From Tropicimonas sp. IMCC6043 (lineage in GTDB: Bacteria > Pseudomonadota > Alphaproteobacteria > Rhodobacterales > Rhodobacteraceae): a DNA stretch of 64,000 nt. Of this stretch, positions 16,788-27,087 are shown piece by piece. Positions within the stretch are counted from its first letter, which is position 1. Each line of letters opens with the position of its first letter. The notes beneath the pieces were generated by a model. That model searched no databases. It was given only the letters and a program-made list of their open reading frames with translations, and was not told where the DNA came from. The stretch lies in the NCBI RefSeq assembly GCF_004146235.1, contig NZ_SELO01000002.1, positions 248,001-312,000 on the forward strand. Reading direction: 5' to 3'. The position numbers and the translations under genes were made by a program.

Positions 16788-17405
16788 CATAATGCTCCTG
16801 TTCAATAGGTTCTTTTCGAATAGTTGGCGCAGGCAATCATTCCGCCCGAGGTACAGAATGAACCGACCGGATTTTCCGATCGGCTGATCGCGCATATCTG
16901 AGCCTGAAAATTCTGGCAAGCGGTCTCAGAAACCGCTTGGATGCGTTTCCACGCAGACAGGGCCACACAACACAGCTCATTCACGACTCTCAGCATCTCC
17001 GCCACCCGGCAAAAAGACGCCACCACCCAGCCAGAGTTCTGACACATTCTTGCCATTAGTTCAACGCGAATTCGATACAAATACCGGCAACTTTCCATAA
17101 AACACCAATCTTCACAGTGCCTTGAGTGAATGTGACGTGCTGGACACCGTTGACTGCCCGTGAACGATGAACGGCACAGTCGGGATTGGTCACGATGCGT
17201 GCTGCAATCCGGTCGAATCGTCCCGCCAACTAAGGCGCAATTGTGGCGAAGAAGCCACGCTCGGCAGCGCGAGAATCGCGCGCACCGCCCCAATTAGGGC
17301 GCCGCGATCGCCGGGCGGCTCCCAGAGTCGGCGACTCGGGTGCCGGATCCTGTCCGATTGCGGCATCCCGGCCATCCACCTCCCGGCGGGCGCGATGAGC
17401 TCTCT
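16788..17405. other. Gene-free region upstream of the PEP-CTERM gene
   Basis: About 600 bases with noticeably more A and T than the surroundings and no convincing coding frame. A 163-codon minus-strand frame exists but is Cys- and Arg-rich with no recognisable fold. It probably holds the promoter for the 16787-15475 pair; no operator copy or clear terminator was seen. Confidence 0.5.
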
Positions 17406-18344
17406 TCAGTTCACCGGTGTCAGCAGCGGCGCGCCCGCGTGGAAGGCGGCGACATTGTCGCGCTGGAGCTTTGCCATTGCCGCGCGGGTCTCGACCGTGC
17501 CGGACCCCTGGTGCGGCTGCAGCACCACGTTGTCGAGCGCGTAGAAGCGCGGGTCGATGTCGGGCTCGCCGAGAAAGACGTCGAGCGCAGCGCCATAGAG
17601 CCGTCCCTGCTCCAGCGCATCGAGCAGCGCCGCCTCGTCGACCGTCGTGCCGCGCGAGATGTTGACCAGGATACCCCTCGGTCCGAGCGCCTCGATCACC
17701 TCGGCCGAGACGAATTTCTCCGTCTCCTTCCCCCCGACCAGCACGACGACCAGATAGTCGACCGCTGCCGCGAGCGAGACCGGGTCGGCGTGATAAATCC
17801 ATCCCGGCGTCTCTTTCTCGGAGCGCGCGAAATAGTGGATCTCCATCTTGAAGGCGGCCAGCCTGTCGGCGATCTCGCGCCCGATCCGGCCGAGCCCGAG
17901 AATCCCCGCCTTGCCCCCGCTGACCTTCCTGTTGAGCCGGTATTCGCCCTTTTCCTTCCACTGACCCGAGCGCGCCCATTGCGACGCCTGCTCCATCTCG
18001 CGGCCGCGCATCAGAAGCATCGCCACGGCAAGGTCGGCCACGTCGTCATTGAGGACGTCGGGCGTGTTGGTCACCCGGATCCCCCGCGCATCCGCGGCCG
18101 CAACGTCGATCGCATCATAGCCGACACCGAAATTGGCGATGAGGCCGAGCGCGGGCAGGAGGTCCATCGCCGCGCCGTCGAACGGCCTGTGCCCCTTGAA
18201 CGCCACGGCGCGCGCGGCCTCCCGCGTCGCGTTGTCGAGGCCGGCGAGCTCGGCAGGGCTCGCAACGAAAACCGGCGCGAACGCCTCGGTCAGGGCAGCT
18301 CGGTCGGCCTCGCTGTAGGGGCCGATGACGATTGTGGCGGACAT
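17406..18344 (-). CDS. D-isomer-specific 2-hydroxyacid dehydrogenase
   Basis: NAD(P)-dependent dehydrogenase of 312 residues. The Rossmann motif GLGRIGREIA lies near residue 150. Catalytic residues are present: Arg in VNISRGTTVDE, Glu in LGEPDIDP and His in LQPHQGSGT. Best matches from memory are glyoxylate/hydroxypyruvate or 2-ketogluconate reductases. The start at 18344 follows GAGGAAATGCC. The operator at 18376-18385 lies about 30 bases upstream, so it is probably regulated with the sugar-acid genes. The substrate is unresolved. Confidence 0.88.
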   Translation of the reverse strand: MSATIVIGPYSEADRAALTEAFAPVFVASPAELAGLDNATREAARAVAFKGHRPFDGAAMDLLPALGLIANFGVGYDAIDVAAADARGIRVTNTPDVLNDDVADLAVAMLLMRGREMEQASQWARSGQWKEKGEYRLNRKVSGGKAGILGLGRIGREIADRLAAFKMEIHYFARSEKETPGWIYHADPVSLAAAVDYLVVVLVGGKETEKFVSAEVIEALGPRGILVNISRGTTVDEAALLDALEQGRLYGAALDVFLGEPDIDPRFYALDNVVLQPHQGSGTVETRAAMAKLQRDNVAAFHAGAPLLTPVN

Positions 18345-18375
18345 GGCATTTCCTCGGGAGCAGTGTCGCGTTAAA

Positions 18376-18385
18376 TGGTATACCA
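18376..18385. promoter_or_regulatory. Predicted GntR operator, site 5 (TGGTATACCA)
   Basis: Copy of the palindrome between the divergent 2-hydroxyacid dehydrogenase (start 18344) and LDH2-family gene (start 18461). It is the most distant copy from gntR, about 16 kb away. Confidence 0.78.
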
Positions 18386-18460
18386 GCGGACGATGGGGCG
18401 GTTGCCGAGGTGAGTCAACCGCTCTGCCCGCGCATATGATGAAAGAAAGGAAGACGAAGC

Positions 18461-19537
18461 ATGGACGCTGCGCGTTACCACCGCGACGATCTCAAGACCC
18501 TTGCGTTTCAGCTTCTCGCGCGCGGCGGGATGGAGCAGTCCAAGGCGGACATCGTTGCGGAACTGCTGGTCCGGACCGACGAGATCGGCGTCACCACACA
18601 CGGAATCTCGATGATACCCTATTACCTGCCGGAACTTGCGGCGGGGCGCATGGCATCCGAGGGCAGCTTCGAGGTCATCCGCGACACCGGCGCGACACTG
18701 GTCTGGGACGGCGGCTACCTGCCGGGGCACTGGCTCATGACGCAGGCACTCGATATCTGCATGGAGCGGGCGACCACGCACGGGATCGCCGCGCTGGCAA
18801 TTCGCCGCAGCCATCATATCGGCTGCCTCTCCGTGTTCACCCGGATCGCGGCCGAGAAGGGCCTGGTGTGCTACATCGCGACTTCGGACCCGTCCGGCGC
18901 ATGGGTCGCGCCCTATGGCGGCGCCGAACCGACTTTCACGCCCAACCCGTGGGCCATCGGATACCCGGCGCAAGGCCATCCGGTGCTGATCGACACCTGC
19001 GCCTCGATCACGACCGTCTCGAAGGTGCGCGCCCATATCAATGACGGCATCCGGTTCAGCCACCCGTGGATGCTGGACGCGGAGGGCAACGCCACGACCG
19101 ACCCGAACGTGGTCAATGCCGACCCGCGCGGTACCATTCAGCTGACCGGCGGTACCGACCATGGCCACAAGGGCTACGGCATCGCGCTCATGGTGGAAAT
19201 GCTCACCCAGGCGCTCGCGGGCCATGGCCGCGCGCAGCACCCGGACCGCTGGGGTGGCAACGTCTATCTCCAGGTCATGGCGCCGGACGCGTTCGCTGGC
19301 GCCGAGCCCTTCGTCGAGGAAACCACCTATCTGGGCGAGTTGTGTCGCAACAACCGTCCGGCCGACGGCGGCCCACCGGTCCGGGTGCCGGGCGACCGGG
19401 TGCAATCGGCGCTCGCCGATGCCGCCGAGAATGGAATCCAGCATCCCGACGAGGTCTGGCGCCGTGTCTCCGCCAGCGCCGCCGATCTCGGCGTGGACCT
19501 GCCATCGCCGATCCCGGAGCGCACCGCAACGCAGTGA
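18461..19537 (+). CDS. LDH2/MDH2-family (YiaK-like) oxidoreductase
   Basis: NAD(P)-dependent dehydrogenase of 358 residues in the LDH2 superfamily (malate/L-lactate/ureidoglycolate dehydrogenase, 2,3-diketo-L-gulonate reductase). Seen are TDEIGVTTHGISMIPYYL with the substrate-binding His, IRRSHHIGCLSVF, FTPNPWAIGYPA and the GHKGYGIALMVEML region. The start at 18461 follows AAAGGAAGACG. It is followed at about 80 bases by a co-directional SDR. It probably reduces a keto acid or oxidises a hydroxy acid derived from the imported sugar acid. Confidence 0.88.
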   Translation: MDAARYHRDDLKTLAFQLLARGGMEQSKADIVAELLVRTDEIGVTTHGISMIPYYLPELAAGRMASEGSFEVIRDTGATLVWDGGYLPGHWLMTQALDICMERATTHGIAALAIRRSHHIGCLSVFTRIAAEKGLVCYIATSDPSGAWVAPYGGAEPTFTPNPWAIGYPAQGHPVLIDTCASITTVSKVRAHINDGIRFSHPWMLDAEGNATTDPNVVNADPRGTIQLTGGTDHGHKGYGIALMVEMLTQALAGHGRAQHPDRWGGNVYLQVMAPDAFAGAEPFVEETTYLGELCRNNRPADGGPPVRVPGDRVQSALADAAENGIQHPDEVWRRVSASAADLGVDLPSPIPERTATQ

Positions 19538-19619
19538 CGGCGGCGCGTGCTGCGGACTCAGGACTTTGCCCGAGGAGCGGATGCGCTACCTGAATGGACG
19601 GCATGGGACGGAGTCCGGG

Positions 19620-20282
19620 ATGACGCGTGCATTGGTGATCGGAGCATCGGGCGGGATCGGTGCGGCGCTGTCAGAGGCCCTTGCCGCGCGCGGCGTCGCG
19701 GTGACCGGGCTCTCGCGCAGCCGCGACGGGCTGGACATCACCGACGCCGCGTCGGTCGACCGCGTGATCGGGGCACAGTCCGGTCCGTTTGACCTGATCC
19801 TCGTCGCCTCGGGCATCCTCGCGCCGCCGGGTCACGCGCCGGAAAAGGCGCTGTCACAGATCGATCCGGCAGCGATGGCCGAGGTGATGGCGGTCAATGC
19901 GATCGGTCCGGCGCTGATCCTGCGTCATGTGCACCGCCTGCTGCCGCGCGACGGGCGGTCGGTGGTTGCGGTGCTCACCGCGCGGGTCGGCTCGATCGGC
20001 GACAACCGGCTCGGCGGCTGGTATTCCTACCGCGCCTCCAAGGCGGCGGCGAACCAGCTGGTGCGAACCGCGGCGATCGAGATCACGCGCAAGCGCAAGG
20101 AGGCCGTGGTGGTTGCGCTCCACCCCGGCACGGTCGCCACGCCCTTCACCTCCGGATATCCCGGCCACCGGAAAGTCTCGCCGGAAGAGGCCGCGCGAAA
20201 CCTGCTTGGCGTGCTCGACGCGCTGCGGCCCGAACACACCGGCCGCTTTTTCGATTGGGCTGGAACGGAGGTGCACTGGTGA
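19620..20282 (+). CDS. SDR-family oxidoreductase (CsgA-like)
   Basis: Short-chain dehydrogenase of 220 residues, with a shortened nucleotide motif GASGGIGAA at residues 8-16, LVASGIL in place of NNAG, and the catalytic YRASKAAANQLVR. This resembles the CsgA/C-factor branch of SDRs. I start at 19620 because the family begins two or three residues before the first strand; an alternative ATG at 19581 adds 13 residues. It may be co-transcribed with the LDH2 gene. No substrate is evident. Confidence 0.83.
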   Translation: MTRALVIGASGGIGAALSEALAARGVAVTGLSRSRDGLDITDAASVDRVIGAQSGPFDLILVASGILAPPGHAPEKALSQIDPAAMAEVMAVNAIGPALILRHVHRLLPRDGRSVVAVLTARVGSIGDNRLGGWYSYRASKAAANQLVRTAAIEITRKRKEAVVVALHPGTVATPFTSGYPGHRKVSPEEAARNLLGVLDALRPEHTGRFFDWAGTEVHW

Positions 20283-20426
20283 AGCCGGCCCGCATCTCTG
20301 GCAGGCGATATATGTCAAGGCGGAAACAAGCCGGCGAACCGGTTCAAAACCGGCCCAGCGGCTCTGCCATCCGGGCGCGCGAATCCGTGCGTACGGATGC
20401 GTGATCCGGATCTTGGGCCACCAGGC

Positions 20427-20696
20427 TCAGACGGTCGCTCCCACGCGGCGAATGAAGCTCCCCAGACTGCCGAAGACCATGCCCACACCCACCGCGACGA
20501 AAAGTTCGGGTGACACCAGGGTCCCGGTGCCGAGATCCGCAAAGAACACGTAGGTAGAGACCACACCGACGAGCGCGCCGAGCACCGCGCCGATGACGGG
20601 ATTTCGCGTCATCATGCCGAGCCCGACGCCGAGGATCCCCGGCAGGTTCAGGATATTGCCGGCAATCAGGCCAAGAATTTCAAGCACGCCGAGCAT
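20427..20696 (-). CDS. Small membrane protein, function unknown
   Basis: Protein of 89 residues with three predicted hydrophobic helices and the Gly-rich stretch GVGLGMMTRNPVIGAVLGALVGV. I do not recognise a family. It faces away from the nap operon across about 140 bases, so the two could share a promoter region. Confidence 0.55.
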   Translation of the reverse strand: MLGVLEILGLIAGNILNLPGILGVGLGMMTRNPVIGAVLGALVGVVSTYVFFADLGTGTLVSPELFVAVGVGMVFGSLGSFIRRVGATV

Positions 20697-20833
20697 GTCA
20701 CGCCCCCATACGATGTGTTGCCACAGGTTGGCCGCGGTGGATGAGATTCACATACCGCCTGCGATGTAATCATCATTGCCCCAAAATCGCTCAGTGTGTA
20801 GGCTTTTTGTGAACGAGATTGCGGGCAGATCAT

Positions 20834-21343
20834 ATGCCACCGATACCGAGCCGCCGGGACTTCCTGCGTGGCGAGATTCGAACGCCGGATATCCTCCGGC
20901 CCCCGGGAGCGACGGTCCGAGGATTCGAACGCGCCTGCACCGGCTGTGGCGACTGCATCGCGGCATGCCCTGAGGCAATCATCCAGTCTGATCCGCGCGG
21001 CGGCGTGCTGCTGGACCTCGCCTCTGGTGCCTGCACATTCTGCGGTGCGTGCGGGCGGGCCTGTCCGACCGACGCCCTTGCAGAAGAACGCCAGGGTGAC
21101 TGGCCGTGGGTGGCACAGGTCTCGCAGGAGTGCCTGTCGCTCAACCGCATTTCCTGCCGTGCCTGCGAAGATTCCTGCGAGGCACGAGCCATCCGATTCC
21201 ACCTGCAGGTCGGCGGAGTTTCCCGACCGATCATCGATGACTCTGCCTGCACCGGCTGCGGCGCCTGCGTCGGATCCTGCCCGGCCGCCGCAGTCTCGCT
21301 TGTCCGCGTCAGCCACCCGAAACTGGAGGCCTGCCAGTCATGA
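20834..21343 (+). CDS. napF: NapF, ferredoxin-type nap maturation protein
   Basis: Cytoplasmic iron-sulfur protein of 169 residues with [4Fe-4S] motifs: CTGCGDCIAACPEA (about 39-52), CTFCGACGRACPTD (about 70-83) and CTGCGACVGSCPAA (about 140-153), with further cysteines in CRACEDSC. The N-terminus SRRDFLRGEIR is characteristic of NapF. It helps load or assemble NapA before export. The ATG at 20834 is used; a TTG at 20819 would add five residues. It is the first gene of napFDAGHBC and overlaps napD by four bases. Confidence 0.92.
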   Translation: MPPIPSRRDFLRGEIRTPDILRPPGATVRGFERACTGCGDCIAACPEAIIQSDPRGGVLLDLASGACTFCGACGRACPTDALAEERQGDWPWVAQVSQECLSLNRISCRACEDSCEARAIRFHLQVGGVSRPIIDDSACTGCGACVGSCPAAAVSLVRVSHPKLEACQS

Positions 21344-21615
21344 CGAACATATGCGGATGTCTCGTCCATGCCGCGCCGGGAAAGGGCGAAAGCGTCCGCG
21401 CGGCGACGGCGGAAATGGCCGGCGTCGAGATTCATGCCGTGACCGAAGACGAACGCCTCGTCGTCGTGGTCGAGGACACGCCGGCCGCGCGCGCCTCCGA
21501 GCAGATCATGGCGTTGCACCAGATCCCCGGCGTGATGTCCGTCACGCTGACCTATCACCACTTCGAGGACCTTGATGAGGACGACGGCCGGAAACGGCCG
21601 GCCGCCGCCCACTGA
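21340..21615 (+). CDS. napD: NapD, NapA signal-peptide chaperone
   Basis: Small cytoplasmic chaperone of 91 residues. The NapD family start is visible as NICGCLVHAAPGK, with a ferredoxin-like fold predicted. NapD binds the twin-arginine signal of NapA to prevent export before cofactor insertion. The start overlaps the napF stop and napA begins 23 bases downstream. Confidence 0.9.
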   Translation: MTNICGCLVHAAPGKGESVRAATAEMAGVEIHAVTEDERLVVVVEDTPAARASEQIMALHQIPGVMSVTLTYHHFEDLDEDDGRKRPAAAH

Positions 21616-21638
21616 CCCCCTGAACCGGAGCCAAGCCC

Positions 21639-24131
21639 ATGACCATGTCAGACTCCCGTCGGACTTTCCTGAAATCGACCGCCGCAGCCGCCACGGCCTC
21701 CGCGGCCGGCATCACGCTCCCCGGTAAGTTGGCGGAGGCCCAGGCGCGCACGCCGGACATCCGGTGGGACAAGGCGGCCTGCCGTTTCTGCGGCACCGGC
21801 TGCTCGGTGCTGGTGGGCACCAAGGATGGCCGTGTGATCGCCACGCAGGGCGACCCGGATGCGCCGGTGAACAGGGGACTCAACTGCATCAAGGGGTATT
21901 TCCTGTCTAAGATCATGTATGGGCAGGACCGGCTGACCACGCCGATGCTGCGCAAGTCGAACGGCGTCTACGACAAGAATGGCGAGTTCGAGCCGGTGAG
22001 CTGGGACGAGGCCTTCGACGTGATGGCCGAGAAGTGGAAGGCGGCGTTGAAGGAGAAGGGCGGCGCGGGCGTCTCGATCTTCGGCTCAGGCCAGTGGACA
22101 GTCTGGGAAGGCTATGCCGCGGCAAAGTTCATGAAGGCGGGTCTGCGGTCGAACAATATAGACCCCAATGCGCGGCACTGCATGGCCTCGGCGGTGGTCG
22201 GCTTTATCCGCGCGTTCGGCATCGACGAGCCAATGGGGTGCTACGACGACCTCGAGCATGCCGACACGTTCGTGCTCTGGGGATCGAACATGGCCGAGAT
22301 GCACCCGATCCTCTGGTCGCGCCTGACCGACACGCGACTGACCAAGCCCGGCGCCGAGGTCCATGTGCTTTCTACCTTCGAGCATCGCTGCTTCGAGCTC
22401 GCGGATAACGGCATGGTCTTCACGCCGCAGACGGATCTGGCGATCCTCAACTACATCGCCAACTACATCATCCAGAACGACGCGGTGAACTGGGATTTCG
22501 TCAATGCGAATGTGAACTTCACCAGGACCGAAACGGATATCGGCTATGGCCTGCGGGACAACGACCCGCGCCAGGAGGCGGCGGCCAACCCGAATTCCGG
22601 CAAGCTGACCCCGATCTCCTTCGACGAATATGCCGAGATGGTCTCGGAATACACCGTCGAGAAGGTCTCGGAGATGTCGGGCGTGCCGGCGGCGCAGCTC
22701 GAGCGGCTGGCACAGCAATATGCCGACCCCAACCGCAAGGTGATGTCCCTCTGGACGATGGGCTTCAACCAGCACACCCGCGGTTCCTGGGTGAACGGGC
22801 TGATGTACAATGTCCATCTTCTCACCGGCAAGATCTCCGAGCCCGGCAACTCTCCCTTCTCGCTCACCGGCCAGCCCTCGGCCTGCGGCACTGCGCGCGA
22901 GGTCGGCACCTTCGCCCACCGTTTGCCGGCGGACATGGTGGTCGCCAACGACGCGCATCGCGAGATCTGCGAGACCGCCTGGAACATCCCCGCGGGCACG
23001 ATCCCGCCCAAGCCCGGCTTCCACGCGGTGCTGATGAACCGCAAGCTCAAGGACGGCGAGCTCAAGTGCCACTGGGTACAGTGCAACAACAACATGCAGG
23101 CCGCGCCCAACATCAACGAGGAGGGCTATCCGGGCTATCGCAACCCGGAGACCTTCATCACCGTGTCGGACCCCTACCCGACCGTCACCGCGCTGTCTGC
23201 CGACCTGATCCTGCCCACCGCCATGTGGGTCGAGAAGGAGGGCGCCTACGGCAATGCCGAACGTCGGACGCAGTTCTGGCGCCAGCAGGTCAAGGCGCCG
23301 GGCGAGGCGAAATCGGATGTCTGGCAGGTGATGGAGTTCTCCAAGCGGTTCACCGTCGAGGAAGCCTGGGGCCCGGAGCTTGTTGCGATGAAGCCGGAGC
23401 TTGCCGGCAAGACGCTCTACGAGGTGCTCTTCGAGAACGGCGTGGTGAACAGGTTCCCGGTCTCCGAGACCTATGACGGCTTCGACAACGACGAGTCCGA
23501 GCATTTCGGCTACTACGTCCAGAAGGGGCTCTTCGAGGAATATGCCGAATTCGGCCGCGGCCATGCGCATGACCTCGCGGATTTCGACACATATCACCAG
23601 GCACGCGGCCTGCGCTGGCCCGTCGTCGACGGCAAGGAGACGCTCTACCGCTTCCGTGAAGGCTACGACCCCTATGTCAAGGAAGGAGAAGGGGTAAAGT
23701 TCTACGGCCATGCCGACGGCAAGGCCAAGATCATCTTCGCCCCCTTCGAGCCGGCCGCCGAGGTACCCGACGAGGAATACGATCTCTGGCTGTGCACCGG
23801 CCGGGTGCTGGAGCACTGGCACTCCGGCTCGATGACCCGGCGGGTGCCGGAACTGCACCGCGCCTTCCCCTCTGCGGTGGTCTACATGCACCCCGACGAC
23901 GCCAGGGATCGCGGGCTGCGCCGCGGGCAGGAGATCTCGATTTCCACCCGCCGCGGCGACGTGCTGAGCCGGCTCGAGACGCGCGGGCGCAACAAGGTGC
24001 CGCGCGGGCTCGTCTTCATGCCGTGGTTCGACGAGGGACAGCTCACCAACAAGCTGACGCTGGACGCCACCTGTCCGCTCTCGAAGGAAACCGACTTCAA
24101 GAAATGCGCCTGCAAGGTGGAGCGGGCCTGA
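21639..24131 (+). CDS. napA: NapA, periplasmic nitrate reductase catalytic subunit
   Basis: Molybdenum bis-MGD enzyme of 830 residues that reduces nitrate to nitrite in the periplasm. The Tat signal is SRRTFLKS (residues 6-13) with a hydrophobic stretch to about residue 35. The [4Fe-4S] cluster motif [12 protein letters not shown] is completed by NCIKGYF. The molybdenum-ligating cysteine lies in [13 protein letters not shown] (about Cys182). MGD-binding segments such as [13 protein letters not shown] and [13 protein letters not shown] are in place. Length matches NapA (about 830), not the larger NasA or Fdh proteins. Electrons arrive from NapC through NapB. Confidence 0.97.
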   Translation: MTMSDSRRTFLKSTAAAATASAAGITLPGKLAEAQARTPDIRWDKAACRFCGTGCSVLVGTKDGRVIATQGDPDAPVNRGLNCIKGYFLSKIMYGQDRLTTPMLRKSNGVYDKNGEFEPVSWDEAFDVMAEKWKAALKEKGGAGVSIFGSGQWTVWEGYAAAKFMKAGLRSNNIDPNARHCMASAVVGFIRAFGIDEPMGCYDDLEHADTFVLWGSNMAEMHPILWSRLTDTRLTKPGAEVHVLSTFEHRCFELADNGMVFTPQTDLAILNYIANYIIQNDAVNWDFVNANVNFTRTETDIGYGLRDNDPRQEAAANPNSGKLTPISFDEYAEMVSEYTVEKVSEMSGVPAAQLERLAQQYADPNRKVMSLWTMGFNQHTRGSWVNGLMYNVHLLTGKISEPGNSPFSLTGQPSACGTAREVGTFAHRLPADMVVANDAHREICETAWNIPAGTIPPKPGFHAVLMNRKLKDGELKCHWVQCNNNMQAAPNINEEGYPGYRNPETFITVSDPYPTVTALSADLILPTAMWVEKEGAYGNAERRTQFWRQQVKAPGEAKSDVWQVMEFSKRFTVEEAWGPELVAMKPELAGKTLYEVLFENGVVNRFPVSETYDGFDNDESEHFGYYVQKGLFEEYAEFGRGHAHDLADFDTYHQARGLRWPVVDGKETLYRFREGYDPYVKEGEGVKFYGHADGKAKIIFAPFEPAAEVPDEEYDLWLCTGRVLEHWHSGSMTRRVPELHRAFPSAVVYMHPDDARDRGLRRGQEISISTRRGDVLSRLETRGRNKVPRGLVFMPWFDEGQLTNKLTLDATCPLSKETDFKKCACKVERA

Positions 24132-24158
24132 CGGCCCGCGTGATCCCGGGAGCGCAGC

Positions 24159-24998
24159 ATGGCCGCAACACCGCACAAGGTCGACAGGCGCCGGTTCCTG
24201 ACCGACAGCGCCCGCATGGCGGCGGGTTGCGCAGTCGCGGGCGGGTTGCTGGCCTATGTGACCCGCGACGCCAAGGCTCTTCCCGACCAGGCGCTCCGCC
24301 CGCCGGGGGCGCTCAGCGAGGACGCCTTTCTCGCCGCCTGCATCCGCTGCGGCCTCTGCGTGCGGGACTGTCCCTACGACACGCTGGTGCTCGCCGATCT
24401 CGGCCAGAACGGCCCCGCCACCGGCACCCCCTATTTCACCGCCCGCGATATCCCCTGCGAGATGTGCGACGACATCCCCTGCGTCGCCGCCTGCCCGACC
24501 GGCGCGCTCGACAAGGGGCTGACCGATATCGAGGACGCCCGGATGGGCACTGCGGTTCTGGTGGACCAGGAAAACTGCCTCAACTTCCTCGGGCTGCGCT
24601 GCGATGTCTGCTATCGCGTCTGCCCGATGATCGACGAGGCGATCAGGCTGGAGATGCGCCACAACGAGCGCTCCGGCCACCACGCGATCTTCGCCCCGAC
24701 GGTCCGCGCCGACGCCTGCACCGGCTGTGGGATCTGCGAGAAGAAATGCGTCCTGCCGGAAGCGGCGATCAAGGTCCTGCCCACGCGCCTCGCTCGTGGC
24801 GCACCGGCGGAGCATTACCGCAAGGGATGGGAGGAGAAGGACGCCAGGGGCGCCCCGGTGGTCGAGGGGATCATCGACCTGCCCGACCGCCTGCCCGGAC
24901 CAGGCACCGACAACCTTGCCGCCCCCGGCGGCTTCCTTCCGGAAACGGGTGGTGCCTTCCAGCCCACGTTCAAGCTGCCCGAGGGGGCCGGCCAATGA
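24159..24998 (+). CDS. napG: NapG, ferredoxin-type quinol dehydrogenase subunit
   Basis: Periplasmic iron-sulfur protein of 279 residues with a Tat signal ([15 protein letters not shown]) and four [4Fe-4S] motifs, for example [37 protein letters not shown] and [15 protein letters not shown]. With NapH it forms a second quinol oxidation route to NapB/NapA. The stop overlaps the napH start in ATGA. Confidence 0.94.
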   Translation: MAATPHKVDRRRFLTDSARMAAGCAVAGGLLAYVTRDAKALPDQALRPPGALSEDAFLAACIRCGLCVRDCPYDTLVLADLGQNGPATGTPYFTARDIPCEMCDDIPCVAACPTGALDKGLTDIEDARMGTAVLVDQENCLNFLGLRCDVCYRVCPMIDEAIRLEMRHNERSGHHAIFAPTVRADACTGCGICEKKCVLPEAAIKVLPTRLARGAPAEHYRKGWEEKDARGAPVVEGIIDLPDRLPGPGTDNLAAPGGFLPETGGAFQPTFKLPEGAGQ

Positions 24999-25918
24999 GC
25001 ACGCAGGGCAAGGTCCATCTCCCCACCGGCCAGGAAGCGCTCGCGACGAAGGGCTGGTTCGGCGCGCACAAGTATCTCGTCCTGCGCCGCGTCAGCCAGG
25101 CCTTCTTTCTCCTGCTCTTCCTCGCGGGGCCGTGGTTCGGCATCTGGTGGGTCAAGGGAACGCTCGCGGGCTCCATGACCTTCGATTTCCTGCCCCTGAA
25201 CGACCCGATGATCCTCGGTCAGATGATGGTCGCCGGTCACTGGCCCGAAAGCACCGCGCTCATCGGCGGGCTGATCGTTCTCGTGGCCTACGCGCTGATC
25301 GGCGGCCGGGTCTATTGCTCCTGGGTCTGCCCGATCAACCCGGTCACCGACGCCGCGCATTGGTTGCACGACCGACTGGGCCTCCAGAAGGGCTGGCAGC
25401 CGAAGCGCGCCACCCGGTACTGGCTGCTCGGAACCGTCTTCCTCGTCTCGGCGCTCACCGGCACCATCGCCTGGGAAGTTGTGAACCCGGTCACCATCGT
25501 CCATCGCGGCCTCGTCTTCGGCATGGGCTGGGTCTGGGGCATGGTGGTGGCGATCTTCCTCTTCGACCTCATCGTCGCCCGCCGCGGATGGTGCGGACAT
25601 GTCTGTCCGGTCGGTGCGTTCTATTCCCTCGTCGGCACGAAAAGCCTGCTGCGCGTCTCCGCCCTACGGCGTGACGCCTGCGACGATTGCATGGACTGCT
25701 ACGCCGTCTGCCCGGAAAACCAGGTCATCTCGCCGGCGCTGAAGGGCAAGGGCGACAGCACGCCGCTGATCCTCTCGTCCGACTGCACCAATTGCGGGCG
25801 GTGCATCGACGTCTGTTCGGTCGACGTCTTCGCCTTCACCCACCGTTTCGACACCCATATTGACGTCCCCCCGTACGCGGTCGCAACCGACGCGCCGGCC
25901 AAACAGAATGCAGCGTGA
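24995..25918 (+). CDS. napH: NapH, membrane quinol dehydrogenase subunit
   Basis: Inner-membrane protein of 307 residues with four predicted helices. Conserved features are the cytoplasmic cysteine motifs CSWVCPINP and CGHVCPVGA, plus two C-terminal [4Fe-4S] motifs ([27 protein letters not shown]). It works with NapG. The open frame continues far upstream, but the start at 24995 is fixed by the four-base overlap with napG. Confidence 0.94.
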   Translation: MSTQGKVHLPTGQEALATKGWFGAHKYLVLRRVSQAFFLLLFLAGPWFGIWWVKGTLAGSMTFDFLPLNDPMILGQMMVAGHWPESTALIGGLIVLVAYALIGGRVYCSWVCPINPVTDAAHWLHDRLGLQKGWQPKRATRYWLLGTVFLVSALTGTIAWEVVNPVTIVHRGLVFGMGWVWGMVVAIFLFDLIVARRGWCGHVCPVGAFYSLVGTKSLLRVSALRRDACDDCMDCYAVCPENQVISPALKGKGDSTPLILSSDCTNCGRCIDVCSVDVFAFTHRFDTHIDVPPYAVATDAPAKQNAA

Positions 25919-25939
25919 ACTGAGCAACGGAGACCCATC

Positions 25940-26380
25940 ATGACCAAGCCGATCCTTGCAGGTGCCCTTGCCCTGGCAACGTCCCTGGCCCTCGTGGGCC
26001 TCGGCCTCGCGCAGCCGGCCACCGGGCTCTCCAGCTTGCGCGGTGCCTCTGTCGACGAGCAGGTTCCGGTGGAGCAGGTCTTTCAGCAGGAGACCAAGCG
26101 GTTCAACCGCGAGTACCGCCAGCAGCCACCACTGATCCCGCATTCGGTCGACCAGTACCAGATCGATATTCGTGCAAACCAGTGCCTGAGTTGCCACGAC
26201 TGGACCAATGCCGGCGATCGCGGCGCGCCGACATTGTCGATGACCCACTATCTGGACCGGGACGGTGTCGAGATGGACGAGGTCGCCGGCACGCGTTGGT
26301 TCTGCAACCAGTGTCATGTGCCGCAGGTGAACGCGCCCGCGCTCGTCGAGAACCTCTTTGAACCGTCGGCCAGCCGCTGA
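25940..26380 (+). CDS. napB: NapB, periplasmic dihaem cytochrome c subunit
   Basis: Electron-transfer subunit of 146 residues with a cleavable signal peptide and two CxxCH haem sites, CLSCH (about residues 80-84) and CNQCH (about 122-126). The segment IPHSVDQYQIDI is typical of NapB. It passes electrons from NapC or NapGH to NapA. Confidence 0.95.
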   Translation: MTKPILAGALALATSLALVGLGLAQPATGLSSLRGASVDEQVPVEQVFQQETKRFNREYRQQPPLIPHSVDQYQIDIRANQCLSCHDWTNAGDRGAPTLSMTHYLDRDGVEMDEVAGTRWFCNQCHVPQVNAPALVENLFEPSASR

Positions 26381-26406
26381 GGCAGAACCCAGGGGGAAGA
26401 AAAGCG

Positions 26407-27087
26407 ATGGCAGAGCATCAGCACAACGGCGCGCGTCCCGGAGTCCTGCGGCGCATCTGGAACGGCTTCTGGAGCCCCAGCGGCGTCTTCAGCATCGGGT
26501 TCCTGATCATCGCCGGCTTCGTCGCCGGCATCCTGTTCTGGGGCGGGTTCCACTGGGCGTTGGAGGAGACCAACACCGAGGAATTCTGCACCTCGTGCCA
26601 CACGATGACGAAGAACTGGGATGAGTACACCGAAACCATTCACTACAACAACCATTCCGGCGTCCGCGCGACCTGCCCGGATTGTCACGTCCCGCACGAG
26701 TGGCAATACAAGGTCAGGGCCAAGATCATGGCCAGCAAGGATCTCTATCACGAGATCCTGGGCACGATCGACACGGACCAGAAATACGAAGATCGTCGCC
26801 TGCACATGGCGAGCCTCGTCTGGACCAAGATGAAATCCTCCGACAGCCGCGAATGCCGCAACTGCCACGCGTTTGACTACATGGATTTCACCATCCAGGA
26901 GACCCGCGCGGCGGACGATCACCAGAAGGCGATCGACGACGGCATGACCTGTATCGATTGTCATCAGGGCATCGCGCACGGGCTTCCGGCAGGGTATCTC
27001 GAAGAATATGAACGGATTGTCGAGGAGTTGCCGGGAGCGACCGCGCAGGCGGATGCGCCCAGGAACGGGATTGCTGCCCTGGAGTGA
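26407..27087 (+). CDS. napC: NapC, membrane-anchored tetrahaem cytochrome c
   Basis: NapC/NirT-type quinol dehydrogenase of 226 residues. A single N-terminal helix (about 28-48) is followed by four haem sites: CTSCH, CPDCH, CRNCH and CIDCH. It draws electrons from quinol and delivers them to NapB. It is the last gene of the operon, after a GGGGGAAG ribosome site. No napE or napK was found in this operon. Confidence 0.95.
   Translation: MAEHQHNGARPGVLRRIWNGFWSPSGVFSIGFLIIAGFVAGILFWGGFHWALEETNTEEFCTSCHTMTKNWDEYTETIHYNNHSGVRATCPDCHVPHEWQYKVRAKIMASKDLYHEILGTIDTDQKYEDRRLHMASLVWTKMKSSDSRECRNCHAFDYMDFTIQETRAADDHQKAIDDGMTCIDCHQGIAHGLPAGYLEEYERIVEELPGATAQADAPRNGIAALE

Noticed and set aside
16802-17293. 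163-codon minus-strand frame upstream of the PEP-CTERM gene
   Set aside because: Composition is Cys/Arg-rich, there is no ribosome site and no known fold.
20866-20950. tRNA-like T-loop pieces (GATTCGAAC twice)
   Set aside because: They fall inside napF coding sequence and no acceptor or anticodon stem can be formed around them.
22086-24995. Very long minus-strand frame of 969 codons across napA and napG
   Set aside because: It is a GC-rich shadow frame: napA and napG on the plus strand have complete cofactor motifs, while this frame has low-complexity composition.
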